Shown here: piece after piece, positions 28,332 to 42,048 of the stretch
Layout of the letters: the number at the start of each line of letters is the position of its first letter
Position numbering within the stretch: position 1 is the stretch's first letter
NCBI RefSeq assembly: GCF_002374855.1
Contig: NZ_NWVC01000008.1
Span: forward strand, 62,001 to 126,000
Direction: 5' to 3'
Source of the DNA: Sphingomonas adhaesiva
GTDB lineage: Bacteria; Pseudomonadota; Alphaproteobacteria; Sphingomonadales; Sphingomonadaceae
DNA length: 64,000 nucleotides
Made by a program: the position numbers and the translations under genes
The notes under the pieces: generated by a model
The model's input: the letters and a program-made list of their open reading frames with translations, nothing else
Database searches by the model: none
What the model was told of the DNA's origin: nothing

Positions 28332-29099
28332 TTACTCCACCACGGCCGCGGCTTCCGCCTCGGCACTGGCTGCGTCGGCGCCGTGGGCGCGGCCCAGCAG
28401 GTCGGCGATCTTCTTGCCGCGACGCTGTGCCACCGCCTTCGGCGAGGTCTGGCTGCCCAGCGCCTCGAACGTCGCACGGATCATGTTGTACGGGTTCGAC
28501 GTACCGACCGACTTGGTCACGACGTCGTGCACGCCCAGGCTTTCGAAGACGGCGCGCATCGGGCCGCCCGCGATGATGCCGGTGCCCTGCGGCGCCGAAC
28601 GGACCGTGACGCGACCGGCACCGAAGTGGCCGTTGCCGTCATGGTGCAGCGTGCGGCCTTCCTTCAGCGGAACGCGCATCATCTTCTTCTTCGCAGCGGC
28701 GGTCGCCTTCGAGATCGCCTCCGGCACCTCGCGCGCCTTGCCGTGGCCGAAGCCGACGCGGCCCTTGCCGTCGCCCACGACGACCAGCGCCGCGAAGCCG
28801 AAGCGCTTGCCGCCCTTCACCGTCTTGGACACGCGGTTGATGTGGACGAGCTTCTCGATCAGCTCCTCGCCACCGTCCTCGGTGCGGTTGCGGTCATCGC
28901 GACGACCACCGCCGCGGCCGTCACGACCACCGCGCCCGCCACCCGGACCACCACGGCCGCCACCCGGACCGCCACGGCCACGGCCGCCACGCGCACCGCG
29001 ATCGCCGCCGCCCTGGTAACCGCCCGCGTTGCCGTCCTGCGGCGCCGCTGCGGCTTCGTTCTCCACAGCCTGCGGCTGCTGGTTGTTCTCGTCAGCCAT
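28332..29099 (-). CDS. rpsE: 30S ribosomal protein S5 with RGG-rich N-terminal extension
   Basis: 255 aa against 167 in E. coli. The C-terminal 180 residues are ordinary S5 ([21 protein letters not shown], dsRBD-like; [37 protein letters not shown]). The first about 75 residues form a low-complexity extension: an acidic/Gln start, then Gly/Arg repeats with a 7-residue unit GRGGPGG repeated, encoded by a 21-bp imperfect tandem repeat at about 28930-28985. RGG-type segments bind RNA in other proteins; here the role is unknown. Confidence 0.96.
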   Translation of the reverse strand: MADENNQQPQAVENEAAAAPQDGNAGGYQGGGDRGARGGRGRGGPGGGRGGPGGGRGGRDGRGGGRRDDRNRTEDGGEELIEKLVHINRVSKTVKGGKRFGFAALVVVGDGKGRVGFGHGKAREVPEAISKATAAAKKKMMRVPLKEGRTLHHDGNGHFGAGRVTVRSAPQGTGIIAGGPMRAVFESLGVHDVVTKSVGTSNPYNMIRATFEALGSQTSPKAVAQRRGKKIADLLGRAHGADAASAEAEAAAVVE

Positions 29100-29102
29100 G
29101 TC

Positions 29103-29453
29103 TTAGAACTCCAGTCCGGCTTCGCGCGCCGCCTCGGCCAGCGCCTTCACGCGGCCGTGGAACAGGAAGCCGCCACGGTCGAAAACGACCTGGGTGACGC
29201 CGGCGGCCTTGGCCGCCTCCGCCACGCGCTTGCCGACCTCGGTGGCTGCCGCGACGGTCGCGGTCTTACCGTCGTGGCCCGCCAGCGTCGAAGCCGACGC
29301 CAGGGTGCGGCCCTGCGCATCGTCGATGACCTGCGCATAGATGTGCTTGCCCGAGCGGTGCACGGACAGGCGCGGACGGGTGCCGGCACGCGCGCGCAGC
29401 GCGGTACGGTTGCGGCGACGCCGCTTCTCGAAAAGCGAAAGACCCTTGGTCAC
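29103..29453 (-). CDS. rplR: 50S ribosomal protein L18
   Basis: 116 aa; [35 protein letters not shown] and the C-terminal [28 protein letters not shown] identify L18, which binds 5S rRNA. Its ATG overlaps the rplF stop (ATGA), and rpsE begins 3 bp after it. Confidence 0.97.
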   Translation of the reverse strand: MTKGLSLFEKRRRRNRTALRARAGTRPRLSVHRSGKHIYAQVIDDAQGRTLASASTLAGHDGKTATVAAATEVGKRVAEAAKAAGVTQVVFDRGGFLFHGRVKALAEAAREAGLEF

Positions 29454-29983
29454 TTCTTCTTCCCTTCCTTACGGAAGATATACTCGCCGTCGTACTTGAT
29501 GCCCTTGCCCTTGTACGGCTCCGGCTTGCGCCAGCGGCGGACTTCGGCGGCGAGCTGACCCACGCGCTGCTTGTCGGCACCGCTGATCTCGACGGTGGTG
29601 GCGTCCGGCGTCTTCACCTCAATGCCTTCCGGCACGTCGATGTTGACGTCGTGGCTGTAGCCGAGCTGCAGCTTCAGGGTCTTGCCCTGCGCCGCGGCAC
29701 GATAACCGACACCGGTGATGAGCAGCTTCTTGGTGAAGCCCTCGGTCACGCCGGTGACCAGGTTCTGCACCAGCGTGCGCTGCATCCCCCAGAACGCGCG
29801 GGCGCGCTTGGTGTCGTTCGCCGGCTGCACGCCGATCGAGTCCGACTGGACGTCATAGGTGATGAGGTCCGACAGCGGCATCGACAGGGTGCCCTTGGGC
29901 CCCTTGACCGACAGCTCGTTGCCGTTGCGGGTCGCGGTGACGCCCGCCGGAATGGCGACCGCCTTCTTGCCGATACGGCTCAT
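29450..29983 (-). CDS. rplF: 50S ribosomal protein L6
   Basis: 177 aa. [15 protein letters not shown] start and the C-terminal [36 protein letters not shown] signature near the GTPase centre. One base overlaps the rpsH stop (TGATG). Confidence 0.98.
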   Translation of the reverse strand: MSRIGKKAVAIPAGVTATRNGNELSVKGPKGTLSMPLSDLITYDVQSDSIGVQPANDTKRARAFWGMQRTLVQNLVTGVTEGFTKKLLITGVGYRAAAQGKTLKLQLGYSHDVNIDVPEGIEVKTPDATTVEISGADKQRVGQLAAEVRRWRKPEPYKGKGIKYDGEYIFRKEGKKK

Positions 29984-30378
29984 CAGAACACCTCCGCCAG
30001 CACTTCGCCGCCGACGTTCTGCTCGCGCGCTTCCGCATCGGAAAGCACGCCGCGCGGCGTCGAAACGATGGTGATGCCCAGGCCGTTCATGACGCGGGGC
30101 AGGTCCTGCGAGCCGCTGTAGATACGGCGGCCGGGCTTGGACACGCGCGCGACATGCTTGATCGCGGGCTGGCCCTCGAAATACTTCAGCTCGATGCGCA
30201 CGCCGGCGGCGGGGCCCATCTGCTCCTCGGAATAACCGCGGATGTAGCCTTCGCGCTGCAGCACGTCGAGAACGCGGACGCGCAGCTTCGACGACGGCGA
30301 AAGGACGCTGTCCTTGCGCGCGCGCTGGCCGTTGCGGATGCGGGTGAGCAGGTCACCCAGGGGATCGGTCACTGCCAT
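29983..30378 (-). CDS. rpsH: 30S ribosomal protein S8
   Basis: 131 aa. [25 protein letters not shown] start and the C-terminal [21 protein letters not shown] signature. In E. coli S8 is the translational repressor of the spc operon by binding the rplN-rplE region; whether that site exists here was not tested. Confidence 0.98.
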   Translation of the reverse strand: MAVTDPLGDLLTRIRNGQRARKDSVLSPSSKLRVRVLDVLQREGYIRGYSEEQMGPAAGVRIELKYFEGQPAIKHVARVSKPGRRIYSGSQDLPRVMNGLGITIVSTPRGVLSDAEAREQNVGGEVLAEVF

Positions 30379-30387
30379 GTTACGTCC

Positions 30388-30693
30388 TTACCAGCTCGAC
30401 TTGGTGAGACCCGGGATCAGGCCCTTGTTGGCCAGATCGCGCAGCATCACACGGGCAAGCCCGAACTTGCGGTAATACGCACGCGGACGACCGGTCAGCG
30501 CGCAGCGGTTGCGGATACGCGTCGGGTTCGCGTTGCGGGGCAGCTCGGCCATCTTCAGCCGCGCGATGAGACGCTCGGTCTCATCCAGGCTCTGGTCGTT
30601 GGCCTTCGCCTTCAGCGCGGCATACTTGCCGGCATATTGCTTCACGAGCTTCTTGCGACGCTCGTTCTTGTTCACGGAACTCAGTTTCGCCAT
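30388..30693 (-). CDS. rpsN: 30S ribosomal protein S14 (zinc-free type)
   Basis: 101 aa, the long form without the CxxC zinc motif. [21 protein letters not shown] start and the C-terminal [39 protein letters not shown]. Confidence 0.98.
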   Translation of the reverse strand: MAKLSSVNKNERRKKLVKQYAGKYAALKAKANDQSLDETERLIARLKMAELPRNANPTRIRNRCALTGRPRAYYRKFGLARVMLRDLANKGLIPGLTKSSW

Positions 30694-30711
30694 GGACTTA
30701 AGCTCTCTTTG

Positions 30712-31302
30712 TTACGCAGCCTGACGCGGCTGCTCGTCGGCGGCCTCGTCCTGCGGGAACGGGAAGCCGAACAGCCGAAGCAGCTCGCGCGCTTCCTCGT
30801 CGGTCTTCGCCGTGGTGGTCACGATCACGTCCATGCCGCGCACCTTGTCGACGCGGTCATAGCTGATCTCCGGGAACACGATCTGCTCCTTGATGCCGCA
30901 GGCATAGTTGCCGCGACCGTCGAAGCTCTTCGGATTCAGCCCGCGGAAGTCGCGGACGCGCGGCAGCGCGATCGTGATGAAGCGGTCCAGGAACTCGTAC
31001 ATGCGCTCGCGACGCAGCGTCACCTTAACGCCGATCGGCATGCCTTCACGCAGCTTGAACTGCGCGATCGACTTCTTCGCCTTGGTGACGACGGGCTTCT
31101 GACCCGCGATCAGCTCCATCTCGGACGCGGCCTGGTCGACGCGCTTCTTGTCCTGGGTCGCCTCGCCGACGCCCATGTTGAGCACGATCTTCTCGATGCG
31201 CGGAATCTCGAGGACGTTCTTGTACCCGAACTTCTCGGTCATCGCCTTGACGATGCGATCGTCGTAGATCGCCTTCATGCGGGGCTTGTAGGCATCAGCC
31301 AT
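30712..31302 (-). CDS. rplE: 50S ribosomal protein L5
   Basis: 196 aa. [54 protein letters not shown] and [27 protein letters not shown] are family signatures. A short extension rich in Glu/Gln follows the usual end. The ATG at 31302 overlaps the rplX 3' end by 8 bp. Confidence 0.97.
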   Translation of the reverse strand: MADAYKPRMKAIYDDRIVKAMTEKFGYKNVLEIPRIEKIVLNMGVGEATQDKKRVDQAASEMELIAGQKPVVTKAKKSIAQFKLREGMPIGVKVTLRRERMYEFLDRFITIALPRVRDFRGLNPKSFDGRGNYACGIKEQIVFPEISYDRVDKVRGMDVIVTTTAKTDEEARELLRLFGFPFPQDEAADEQPRQAA

Positions 31303-31612
31303 CGATCTTCTCCCCGGTCTTGACGGCGACGCGGACCTTCTTGCCGTCCTGGGTCTCGAAACGCACGCGGGTCGGCTTGCCGTCCGCGGTGACATGCGCC
31401 ACCTTCGAGATGTGCAGCGGCGCCTCGACGCGCTCCAGGCCGCCCTGCGGGTTCGCCTGGCTCGGCTTGCGGTGGCGGGTCGCGACGTTCACGCCCTCGA
31501 CGACGACCTTGCCGTCCTTCGGCATGGCGAGCGTCACGGTGCCGGTCTTGCCCTTGTCCTTGCCGGACAGGACGACGACGCGGTCACCCTTCTTGATCTT
31601 CGCGGCGGCCAT
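31295..31612 (-). CDS. rplX: 50S ribosomal protein L24
   Basis: 105 aa. [22 protein letters not shown] is the KOW motif; [17 protein letters not shown] follows. Starts within TAATG, overlapping the rplN stop by one base. Confidence 0.97.
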   Translation of the reverse strand: MAAAKIKKGDRVVVLSGKDKGKTGTVTLAMPKDGKVVVEGVNVATRHRKPSQANPQGGLERVEAPLHISKVAHVTADGKPTRVRFETQDGKKVRVAVKTGEKIDG

Positions 31613-31980
31613 TACAGCACCTCCGGCGCAAGGCTGATGATCTTCATGTGCTTCTTGCCGCGCAGCTCGCGCACGACCGGGCCGAAGATACGGGTGCCGA
31701 TCGGCTCCTCGTTCTTGTTGACCAGCACCGCGGCATTGCCGTCGAACCGGATCACCGACCCGTCCGCGCGGCGGATGTCCTTGGCGGTGCGCACGATCAC
31801 CGCACGGTGGACGTCGCCCTTCTTCACGCGGCCACGCGGCTGCGCTTCCTTGACGCTGACGACGATGATGTCGCCCACGCCAGCGGTGCGGCGCTTCGAC
31901 CCGCCCAGCACCTTGATGCACTGCACCCGCTTCGCGCCGCTGTTGTCAGCGACGTCGAGATTGGACTGCATCTGGATCAT
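31612..31980 (-). CDS. rplN: 50S ribosomal protein L14
   Basis: 122 aa. [31 protein letters not shown] start and [16 protein letters not shown] end are characteristic. It is the first gene after the terminator at 32031-32071, the position of the start of the spc operon in E. coli, so a promoter is expected in 31981-32030 or just before. Confidence 0.98.
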   Translation of the reverse strand: MIQMQSNLDVADNSGAKRVQCIKVLGGSKRRTAGVGDIIVVSVKEAQPRGRVKKGDVHRAVIVRTAKDIRRADGSVIRFDGNAAVLVNKNEEPIGTRIFGPVVRELRGKKHMKIISLAPEVL

Positions 31981-32030
31981 CGATCCGCTTCCTTCTCGCC
32001 TATGGGGTGGATACCGACCCAGCCCCGCCT

Positions 32031-32071
32031 AAAAAAACGACCCCCGGCAGCGGTCGAACCGCGCCAGGGGG
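32031..32071 (-). terminator. Rho-independent terminator between rpsQ and rplN
   Basis: On the minus strand a hairpin CCCCC-T-GGC-GCGGT, loop TCGA/TTCG type, then the complementary arm with two small bulges, is followed by seven T (32031-32037 on the plus strand are A). It lies about 130 bp after rpsQ and 50 bp before rplN, in a 223-bp gap, and marks the S10/spc operon boundary. Confidence 0.8.
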
Positions 32072-32203
32072 AGCGGCCCTGTAGCCGCCCCGCGGGCAGA
32101 AGGCAATGCCCCCGCCCCGTCTTTCCGCCGCGCCGCTCGAATGGTCTCGGGCGCTGCCGCCGGACCCTGCCCGAAACGCCGTCAGCGGCGTGATCGCCGG
32201 CGC

Positions 32204-32476
32204 TTACGCGTCGACGTCGACCCGTTCCGGCGCGACGTGCGTGTTCACGCGCCCCACGACCTTCCAGGTCTTCAGCTTGGAGATCGGCGCGGTCTCTTCG
32301 ATCCGCACGGTCTCGCCCGCCTTGTACTCGTTGCCCTCGTCATGGGCATGATACTTCTTCGAGCGGCGGATGATCTTGCCGTAGAGCGGGTGCTTCACCT
32401 TACGCTCGACGTTCACCACCACGGTCTTCTCGCCCTTGTCGGACACGACCAGCCCGGTCAGCACGCGCTTCGGCAT
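32204..32476 (-). CDS. rpsQ: 30S ribosomal protein S17
   Basis: 90 aa. [25 protein letters not shown] start, [19 protein letters not shown] and a C-terminal extension ([17 protein letters not shown]). Last gene of the S10 group. Confidence 0.97.
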   Translation of the reverse strand: MPKRVLTGLVVSDKGEKTVVVNVERKVKHPLYGKIIRRSKKYHAHDEGNEYKAGETVRIEETAPISKLKTWKVVGRVNTHVAPERVDVDA

Positions 32477-32490
32477 GTGCTTAGGCTCCC

Positions 32491-32691
32491 TTAATTGCCG
32501 GACGCAGCGGTGCGCTGCGCCTGGATGGTCTTGATGCGGGCGATGTCCTTGCGGACCTCGCGCACGCGGCTCGGCTTCTCGAGCTGGCTGGTCGCCGCCT
32601 GGAAGCGCAGGTTGAACTGCTCGCGCTTCAGGTTGCCCAGCGCCTCGACCAGCTGGTCGTCGCTCTGGCCGTTGAAGTCAGTCTTGGCCAT
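32491..32691 (-). CDS. rpmC: 50S ribosomal protein L29
   Basis: 66 aa helical hairpin: [21 protein letters not shown] then [18 protein letters not shown], the L29 signature. Its ATG shares one base with the rplP stop. Confidence 0.96.
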   Translation of the reverse strand: MAKTDFNGQSDDQLVEALGNLKREQFNLRFQAATSQLEKPSRVREVRKDIARIKTIQAQRTAASGN

Positions 32692-33125
32692 TACTCGCCT
32701 CCGAGGTGCGAGGTGTCGCCCAGGCGGGCAACGACCTTGGTCTTGATGGGCAGCTTCATCGCCGCGCGGCTGAACGCCTCGGCGGCCAGCGGGCCTTCGA
32801 CGCCGTCCAGCTCGAACAGGATCCGGCCCGGCTTGACGCGCGCGGCCCAGAATTCGGGCGAACCCTTGCCCGAGCCCATGCGGACTTCGGCCGGCTTCGA
32901 CGACACCGGCACGTCCGGGAACACGCGGATCCACAGACGCCCCTGGCGCTTGATGTGACGGGTGATCGCGCGGCGGGCCGCCTCGATCTGGCGAGCGGTG
33001 ATACGCTCCGGCTCCATGGCCTTCAGGCCGTAGGAACCGAAGTTCAGCGTGGTGCCGCCCTTGGCGTCGCCATGGATGCGACCCTTGAACGCCTTGCGGA
33101 ACTTGGTGCGCTTCGGTTGCAGCAT
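32691..33125 (-). CDS. rplP: 50S ribosomal protein L16
   Basis: 144 aa. [19 protein letters not shown] start, [25 protein letters not shown] and [18 protein letters not shown] identify L16, near the peptidyl transferase centre and A-site tRNA. Confidence 0.98.
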   Translation of the reverse strand: MLQPKRTKFRKAFKGRIHGDAKGGTTLNFGSYGLKAMEPERITARQIEAARRAITRHIKRQGRLWIRVFPDVPVSSKPAEVRMGSGKGSPEFWAARVKPGRILFELDGVEGPLAAEAFSRAAMKLPIKTKVVARLGDTSHLGGE

Positions 33126-33137
33126 TGCCTTTAATCC

Positions 33138-33845
33138 TTAGCGACGGTCATCGCGCGCCGGGCGCACGCCGGAGGTCTGGGCCTCCATCATGAGACGGTC
33201 GGTCGCGAACGGGTCGTGGCCGAGGATCTCGCCCTTGAACACCCACACCTTCACGCCGCAGACGCCATAGGCGGTGTGCGCCTCGGCCTCGGCATAGTCG
33301 ATGTTCGCTCGCAGCGTGTGCAGCGGCACGCGGCCTTCGCGATAGCTTTCCGAACGCGCGATTTCCGCGCCGCCCAGACGGCCACCGCAATACACCTTGA
33401 TGCCGTCGGCACCCAGGCGCATCGCCGACTGCACCGCACGCTTCATCGCGCGGCGGAACGCGATACGGCGCTCCAGCTGGTCGGCGATACCCTGCGCGAC
33501 GAGCTTGGCGTCGACTTCCGGCTTGCGGATCTCGACGATGTTCAGCGACACGTCCGAGCTGGTCATCGCGCCGAGCGTCTTGCGCAGCTTCTCGATGTCC
33601 GAGCCCTTCTTGCCGATGATGACACCGGGGCGCGCGGCGTAGATCGAGATGCGGCACAGCTTGGCCGGACGCTCGATCACCACCTTGGAGATCGCCGCCT
33701 GCGGCAGCGTTTTCACGATGTACTGGCGGATCTTCAGATCCTCCAGCAGCAGCTTCTTATAGTCCGCGCCCTCGGCGAACCAGCGGCTGTCCCAGGTGCG
33801 GTTGATCTGCAGGCGCAGACCGATGGGGTTGCTCTTGTGACCCAT
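33138..33845 (-). CDS. rpsC: 30S ribosomal protein S3
   Basis: 235 aa. [24 protein letters not shown] start, KH domain with [20 protein letters not shown], and the C-terminal [37 protein letters not shown]. Part of the mRNA entry helicase. Confidence 0.98.
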   Translation of the reverse strand: MGHKSNPIGLRLQINRTWDSRWFAEGADYKKLLLEDLKIRQYIVKTLPQAAISKVVIERPAKLCRISIYAARPGVIIGKKGSDIEKLRKTLGAMTSSDVSLNIVEIRKPEVDAKLVAQGIADQLERRIAFRRAMKRAVQSAMRLGADGIKVYCGGRLGGAEIARSESYREGRVPLHTLRANIDYAEAEAHTAYGVCGVKVWVFKGEILGHDPFATDRLMMEAQTSGVRPARDDRR

Positions 33846-34222
33846 TAGGCTTCTTCCTGCTCGCGCACGACGATCCGCAGCCGCGAGAACGGCTTCAGGA
33901 TGCGGGTGGACTTGCCGCGGCCGCGGGTGGCGAACCGCTTCATGGTGATCGACTTGCCGACCGACGCCTCGGCGACGACGAGCGCGTCGACGTCGAGGTT
34001 GTGGTTGTTCTCGGCATTGGCGATCGCGGAGGCGAGCACCTTGCGCGCATCGACCGCCATCGCCTTCTTCGAGAAGGCCAGGATGTTCATCGCATCGGCC
34101 GCCGAACGACCGCGGATGAGACCCGCGACGAGGTTCAGCTTCTGCGCGGAACCGCGGATCTGCGTGCCGACCGACAGGGCTTCCTTGTCGCCGACCTTGC
34201 GGGGGGACTGAGGCTTGCTCAT
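33845..34222 (-). CDS. rplV: 50S ribosomal protein L22
   Basis: 125 aa. [27 protein letters not shown], and [27 protein letters not shown], the conserved tip that lines the exit tunnel. One base overlaps each neighbour's start or stop. Confidence 0.98.
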   Translation of the reverse strand: MSKPQSPRKVGDKEALSVGTQIRGSAQKLNLVAGLIRGRSAADAMNILAFSKKAMAVDARKVLASAIANAENNHNLDVDALVVAEASVGKSITMKRFATRGRGKSTRILKPFSRLRIVVREQEEA

Positions 34223-34497
34223 CAGCGCTTGCCCTTCTTGTCAGCCGCGTGACCCGGGAAATAGCGGGTCGGCGCGAACTCGCCGAGCTTCATGCCGACC
34301 ATGTCCTCGTTGACGGAGACGGGCACGAACTTGCGGCCATTGTACACGGTGAACGTCAGGCCGACGAACGACGGCAGGATGGTGGAGCGGCGCGACCAGG
34401 TCTTGATCGGCGCACGGCCACCGGCGTCCTGCGCGGCTTCGGCCTTCTTGAGCAGGCTCAGTTCGACGAACGGGCCTTTCCAGACGGAACGAGCCAT
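34222..34497 (-). CDS. rpsS: 30S ribosomal protein S19
   Basis: 91 aa. [20 protein letters not shown] start, [27 protein letters not shown] and the [19 protein letters not shown] end are all S19. Confidence 0.98.
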   Translation of the reverse strand: MARSVWKGPFVELSLLKKAEAAQDAGGRAPIKTWSRRSTILPSFVGLTFTVYNGRKFVPVSVNEDMVGMKLGEFAPTRYFPGHAADKKGKR

Positions 34498-35330
34498 TAC
34501 TTCTTCCTCGCGTGGCGGCTACGGATGATCATCTTGTCCGTAGACTTGTTGTGGCGCGTGCGCGCACCCTTGGTCGGCTTGCCCCACGGCGTCACCGGAT
34601 GGCGACCGCCCGAGGTCCGGCCTTCACCACCGCCGTGCGGGTGGTCGACCGGGTTCTTCGCCACGCCGCGCGTCAGCGGGCGCTTGCCCATCCAGCGCGA
34701 ACGACCGGCCTTGCCGAGGTTCTGGTTCTGGTTGTCCGGGTTGGACACGGCACCGACGGTGGCCATGCAATCCGCGCGGATGTAGCGCTGCTCGCCCGAG
34801 TTCAGGCGGACCATCACCATGCCGCGGTCACGCCCGACGACCTGCACATAGGTGCCGGCCGAACGCGCGATCTGACCGCCCTTGCCCGGCTTCATCTCCA
34901 CGTTGTGGACGATGGTGCCGACGGGGACCTGACCGATCTCCATCGCGTTGCCCGGCTTGGTGTCCGCCTTCTTGGCCGCGATCACCTTGTCGCCCGGCGC
35001 GAGCCGCTGCGGCGCGATGATATAGGCCTGCTCGCCGTCCGGATACGACACCAGCGCGATGAACGCGGTGCGGTTCGGATCGTACTCCAGCCGCTCGACG
35101 GTGCCCTCGACGTCCCACTTGCGACGCTTGAAGTCGACGTAGCGGTACTTCTGCTTGTGGCCGCCCGCGATGCCGCGGCTGGTCACATGGCCCTTGTTGT
35201 TGCGGCCGCCGGTCTTGTTCTTGCCCTCGGTCAGCGCCTTGACGGGCTTGCCCTTCCAGAGCGCCGACTTGTCGACCAGGATCAGCCCGCGCTGCGCCGG
35301 CGACGTCGGGTTATAATGCTTGAGTGCCAT
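34497..35330 (-). CDS. rplB: 50S ribosomal protein L2
   Basis: 277 aa. [15 protein letters not shown] start; [22 protein letters not shown]; and the C-terminal [30 protein letters not shown], which contains the His needed for peptidyl transferase assembly. Its stop shares one base with the rpsS start. Confidence 0.98.
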   Translation of the reverse strand: MALKHYNPTSPAQRGLILVDKSALWKGKPVKALTEGKNKTGGRNNKGHVTSRGIAGGHKQKYRYVDFKRRKWDVEGTVERLEYDPNRTAFIALVSYPDGEQAYIIAPQRLAPGDKVIAAKKADTKPGNAMEIGQVPVGTIVHNVEMKPGKGGQIARSAGTYVQVVGRDRGMVMVRLNSGEQRYIRADCMATVGAVSNPDNQNQNLGKAGRSRWMGKRPLTRGVAKNPVDHPHGGGEGRTSGGRHPVTPWGKPTKGARTRHNKSTDKMIIRSRHARKK

Positions 35331-35331
35331 C

Positions 35332-35646
35332 TTACTTGGCCCCCTCGGTGACGTCGATCGACTGGCCTTCGGCCAGGGTGACGATCGCCTTCTTCATGTC
35401 GGAACGCTGATAGGGCGCACCCTTCCAACGCTTGGTCTTGCCCTTCTGGACGATCGTGTTGACGCCGGTCACGGACACGCCGAACAGCGCCTCCACGGCA
35501 GCCTTGATCTCGGGCTTGGTCGCCTTGTTGGCGACCTTGAAGACCACCGCGTTCTGCTCGGAGAGCAGGGTCGCCTTCTCGGTGATGTGCGGCGCGACAA
35601 TCACGTCATAGTGACGGTTGTCGATCGCCTTCGTCGGCTTAGCCAT
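35332..35646 (-). CDS. rplW: 50S ribosomal protein L23
   Basis: 104 aa. [39 protein letters not shown] is diagnostic; L23 forms the docking site for SRP and trigger factor at the exit tunnel. Overlaps the rplD end by 8 bp. Confidence 0.97.
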   Translation of the reverse strand: MAKPTKAIDNRHYDVIVAPHITEKATLLSEQNAVVFKVANKATKPEIKAAVEALFGVSVTGVNTIVQKGKTKRWKGAPYQRSDMKKAIVTLAEGQSIDVTEGAK

Positions 35647-36253
35647 TGAAGCGCGCCTCCAGCTTCTCGACCGCGGCGCGCGTCAGCACCAGCGTATCAG
35701 CCTTGATGATGTCGTAGACGTTCGCGCCCACGGCCGGCAGCAGGTCCACGCCCGGCAGGTTGCGGCCGGCGCGGAAGCCCTCGGCCGCCTCGCCGTCGAT
35801 GACCAGCGTGCGCTTGCCCGTGTTCAGCGTCGCGAAATGGCCCTTCAGCTCCTTGGTCTTGGCGACCTCGAAACCTTCCAGGACGATCAGCGAGCCGGCC
35901 TTGGCATGGCTGCTGAGCGCCATCTTCAGGCCCAGCGCGCGAACCTTCTTGTTCAGCGACGGGTTGAAATCGCGGACGCGGGCGCCGTGCGCCTTGCCGC
36001 CGCCGATGAAGACGGGAGCGCGACGATCGCCGTGACGGGCGACGCCGCCGCCCTTCTGGCGACCCAGCTTCTTGCCCGAACGGGCGACGTCCGCACGCTC
36101 ACGCGTGCCGCGCGCGGTGGCGCGACGCTTCTCGAGCTGCCAGGTCACGACGCGATGCAGGATGTCGGCGCGCGGCTCGAGGCCGAAGACCTCGTCGTTG
36201 AGCTCGATATCCGCTCCGGCGGTGCCGGCGAAGGAAGAAACCTTGACCTTCAC
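35639..36253 (-). CDS. rplD: 50S ribosomal protein L4
   Basis: 204 aa. The exit-tunnel loop [39 protein letters not shown] (conserved, no obvious macrolide-type change) and [14 protein letters not shown] end. In E. coli L4 autoregulates the S10 operon; the leader structure was not searched here. Confidence 0.97.
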   Translation of the reverse strand: MKVKVSSFAGTAGADIELNDEVFGLEPRADILHRVVTWQLEKRRATARGTRERADVARSGKKLGRQKGGGVARHGDRRAPVFIGGGKAHGARVRDFNPSLNKKVRALGLKMALSSHAKAGSLIVLEGFEVAKTKELKGHFATLNTGKRTLVIDGEAAEGFRAGRNLPGVDLLPAVGANVYDIIKADTLVLTRAAVEKLEARFNG

Positions 36254-36256
36254 TGC

Positions 36257-36991
36257 TTAGCCCTCCTGGCTCTCGGCGGCTTCCGGGGCAGGCTCGGAAA
36301 CGGAATTGTTGTTGGCCGCCGACTTGATCGACGCCGGGAACGGCGCGCTGTCGTGGCGCGGATGCTTGACGGCGTCCTTGACGAACAGCCAGCCACCCTT
36401 CGAGCCGGGCACCGAGCCCTTCACGAAGATCAGGCCGCGCTCGACGTCGGTGCCGACGATCTCGAGGTTCTGCTGCGTGCGGTTCTTGTCGCCCATGTGG
36501 CCGGCCATCTTCTTGTTCTTGAAGACGCGACCCGGATCCTGGCGGTTACCCGTCGAACCGTGCGAACGGTGGCTGACCGACACGCCGTGCGTGGCGCGCA
36601 GACCGCCGAAGTTCCAGCGCTTCATCGCGCCGGCAAAGCCCTTACCCTGGGTACGGCCCTGGATGTCGACCAGCTGGCCGGCAACGTAGTGATCGGCCGA
36701 CAGCTCCGCGCCGACGTCGAGGAGGTTGTCCTCGCTCACGCGGAATTCGTGGACGATCGCCTTCGGCTCCACTTCGGCCTTGCCGAAATGGCCGCGCTGC
36801 GGCTTGGCGACGTTCTTGGCCTTGGCGACACCGGCGCCAAGCTGGACGGCGGTATAGCCGTCACGGTCTTTCTCGCGGCGGGCGACGACCTGAAGCGCCT
36901 CGATCTGCAGGACGGTGACCGGCACATGGCGGCCGTCGTCCTGGAACAGGCGGGTCATCCCCATCTTCTTCGCGATCACGCCAGTACGCAT
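36257..36991 (-). CDS. rplC: 50S ribosomal protein L3
   Basis: 244 aa. [29 protein letters not shown] start; [49 protein letters not shown] is the conserved loop near the peptidyl transferase centre (shown in parts). The last about 35 residues form a low-complexity Ala/Glu/Ser tail not present in E. coli. The open frame extends upstream to 37159 but the family start is at 36991. Confidence 0.97.
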   Translation of the reverse strand: MRTGVIAKKMGMTRLFQDDGRHVPVTVLQIEALQVVARREKDRDGYTAVQLGAGVAKAKNVAKPQRGHFGKAEVEPKAIVHEFRVSEDNLLDVGAELSADHYVAGQLVDIQGRTQGKGFAGAMKRWNFGGLRATHGVSVSHRSHGSTGNRQDPGRVFKNKKMAGHMGDKNRTQQNLEIVGTDVERGLIFVKGSVPGSKGGWLFVKDAVKHPRHDSAPFPASIKSAANNNSVSEPAPEAAESQEG

Positions 36992-37315
36992 GACCTCGTG
37001 CTCCTTGACAGAGGCACCCACGGGCCCATCCCATGGGTGCTTGTGACCGGCGGCGTTCACCACCGATCGCGTCAGCCCGGAAATGCGAAGCGTGCCCCCG
37101 TCCCGGGCTGGGCGCCCCTCCCCTAAGGGACGGGCAGACGGGAGACGCTGTCCCGGCACCCGGAAAGGCGCCGGCGGTATCTCATCATGTCGTCATGCCA
37201 GCGGATACCGGCATCTCATGGAGGCGGCGTGCCGCCCTCCCCACAAAGATCCCGGCTTTCGCCGGGATGACGCGAGGAGGAGGATAAGACTCACCCCTCG
37301 CGAGAAGCGCCGCGC
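36992..37315. other. 324-bp gap inside the S10 operon holding repeats
   Basis: No gene. In most bacteria rpsJ and rplC lie close together; here the gap holds palindromic repeats (37192-37272) and a G/C-rich stretch. No terminator with a T-run was seen on the minus strand, so read-through from rpsJ to rplC is possible, as is an extra promoter. Confidence 0.65.
37192..37272. repeat. Palindromic repeats between rpsJ and rplC
   Basis: Contains GATACCGGCATC-like segments and, at 37249-37268, ATCCCGGC-TTTC-GCCGGGAT followed by GACG. The 8-bp arms and GACG tail resemble the dispersed palindromes elsewhere in the window, but the loop is TTTC. A G/C-rich hairpin GGCGGCGTGCCGCC lies at about 37223-37236. 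Confidence 0.7.
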
Positions 37316-37624
37316 TTACGCCAGCTTGATCTCGACGTCAACACCGGCCGCCAGGTCGAGCTTCATCAGCGCGTCGACCGTCTGCGGGGTCGGCTGCACG
37401 ATGTCGAGCATCCGCTTGTAGGTGCGGACCTCGAACTGCTCGCGGCTCTTCTTGTCGATGTGCGGGCCGCGGTTGACCGTGAACTTCTCGATGCGGGTCG
37501 GCAGCGGGATCGGGCCGCGGATGAGCGCGCCGGTGCGACGCGCGGTGTCGGCGATGTCGCCCGTCGCCTGGTCGAGCACGCGATGGTCGAACGCCTTCAG
37601 GCGGATGCGGATGTTGCTGTCCAT
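37316..37624 (-). CDS. rpsJ: 30S ribosomal protein S10
   Basis: 102 aa. [24 protein letters not shown] start, [29 protein letters not shown] and the [26 protein letters not shown] end. Also acts with NusB in antitermination. Followed by 324 bp before rplC. Confidence 0.98.
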   Translation of the reverse strand: MDSNIRIRLKAFDHRVLDQATGDIADTARRTGALIRGPIPLPTRIEKFTVNRGPHIDKKSREQFEVRTYKRMLDIVQPTPQTVDALMKLDLAAGVDVEIKLA

Positions 37625-37813
37625 ATTCCCTACCGATGACTGCGTCACGACCCCGGCCGTCACTCCGGCACCGATGGCGCCGAAGGCTCGTGCCGCAGGT
37701 GGAACACCGGCGGGATGAGATCCCGGCAGCACCCTGTCGTTGCAGGGCCGCCGGGACGACGAGAAAGAGCCGTAACTCGAATTCCGAAGCGGCGCGCATA
37801 TAGCGCCCCACAT

Positions 37814-37856
37814 AAAAAGGCAACCGCCCGCCGCACGAAAAACGTGCGGCGGGCGG
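37814..37856 (-). terminator. Rho-independent terminator after tuf
   Basis: Perfect 14-bp stem CCGCCCGCCGCACG / CGTGCGGCGGGCGG (37824-37837 and 37843-37856) with a 5-nt loop; on the minus strand five T follow after five bases. It lies 38 bp past the tuf stop and separates the str transcript from rpsJ. Confidence 0.88.
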
Positions 37857-37893
37857 AACCATTTTCGATCGGCCGCCGGGGCGGCCGGCCGAC

Positions 37894-39090
<1,197 letters not shown>

Positions 39091-39197
39091 TGTTTCCCTA
39101 CCTTATTGGATTCGTCTTCGCGAACGGAGCCGCGCCAGAACGCGGCCCCATAGCGAGTGTTTAACCGTTGTGCAAACCCTGCCCCGCTCTGACGAGC

Positions 39198-39222
39198 CGA
39201 CACGGGAGTAAATCCTGTGTCG
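39198..39222. other. Hairpin between fusA and tuf
   Basis: CGACACGGGA-GTAAA-TCCTGTGTCG, a 10-bp stem with one G-T pair, in the 209-bp gap between the two genes. No T-run follows, so an mRNA processing or stability element is more likely than a terminator. Confidence 0.6.
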
Positions 39223-39299
39223 TCGGACGGGATCGGCGGGGCCGACCCGCCGGCCGGCCCTGCGGCGTCTCGGGAGCAGGTCGCCCTGCCCCGTGCGCC

Positions 39300-41393
<2,094 letters not shown>

Positions 41394-41411
41394 GGGGGCT
41401 TCCTTAGCGAT

Positions 41412-41443
41412 GTGGGGAGCTCAGCACTTGGCCGGCTCCCCAC
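41412..41443. other. Hairpin between rpsG and fusA
   Basis: GTGGGGAGC and GCTCCCCAC form 9-bp arms (41412-41420 and 41435-41443) with a 14-nt loop, 19 bp before the fusA start. It could fold near the fusA ribosome-binding site; no T-run follows. Confidence 0.5.
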
Positions 41444-41498
41444 GATATAGGTCAGATTTGAGACGCTTCCAAGACAGGCAGCGTCCGCATCGCCGGTG

Positions 41499-41969
41499 TT
41501 ACCAGCGGTAGTGCGAGAAGGCGCGGTTCGCTTCCGCCATGCGGTGCGTGTCCTCGCGCTTCTTCACCGCGTTGCCGCGGTTGTTCGACGCGTCGAGCAG
41601 TTCGCCCGACAGGCGCGCCGACATCGTGTTCTCGCTGCGACTGCGCGCCGCGGTGATCAGCCAGCGGATCGCCAGCGCCTGCGCGCGCTCCGGGCGAACC
41701 TCGACCGGCACCTGGTAGGTCGCACCGCCGACGCGGCGCGAACGGACCTCGATGCCCGGCTTGATGTTGTTCAGCGCATCGTGGAACACGCCCAGCGGCT
41801 CGCGCTTGGCGCGGGTCTCGACGGTGTTGAGCGCCGAATAGACGATGCCTTCGGCGACGGACTTCTTGCCGTCCAGCATCACCGAATTCATGAACTTGGA
41901 CAGAACCTCATCCCCGTACACGGGATCAGGCAGGATTTCCCGCTTTTCGGGACGACGACGACGCGCCAT
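41499..41969 (-). CDS. rpsG: 30S ribosomal protein S7
   Basis: 156 aa. [40 protein letters not shown] start and [21 protein letters not shown] end. Assembly initiator of the 30S head. 139 bp after rpsL, a gap that holds two hairpins. Confidence 0.98.
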   Translation of the reverse strand: MARRRRPEKREILPDPVYGDEVLSKFMNSVMLDGKKSVAEGIVYSALNTVETRAKREPLGVFHDALNNIKPGIEVRSRRVGGATYQVPVEVRPERAQALAIRWLITAARSRSENTMSARLSGELLDASNNRGNAVKKREDTHRMAEANRAFSHYRW

Positions 41970-42048
41970 GTGAATTTCCTTCTAAAGATCAACCGTGCCC
42001 CTGCGTACGCAGGGGCTCAAGGTCACGACCGACAACGCTCGGGGCTCT

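Noticed and set aside
28930..28990. Tandem 21-bp repeats suggestive of a CRISPR or VNTR
   Set aside because: Repeats are in frame within rpsE and encode GRGGPGG units; there are no spacers, so this is protein low complexity.
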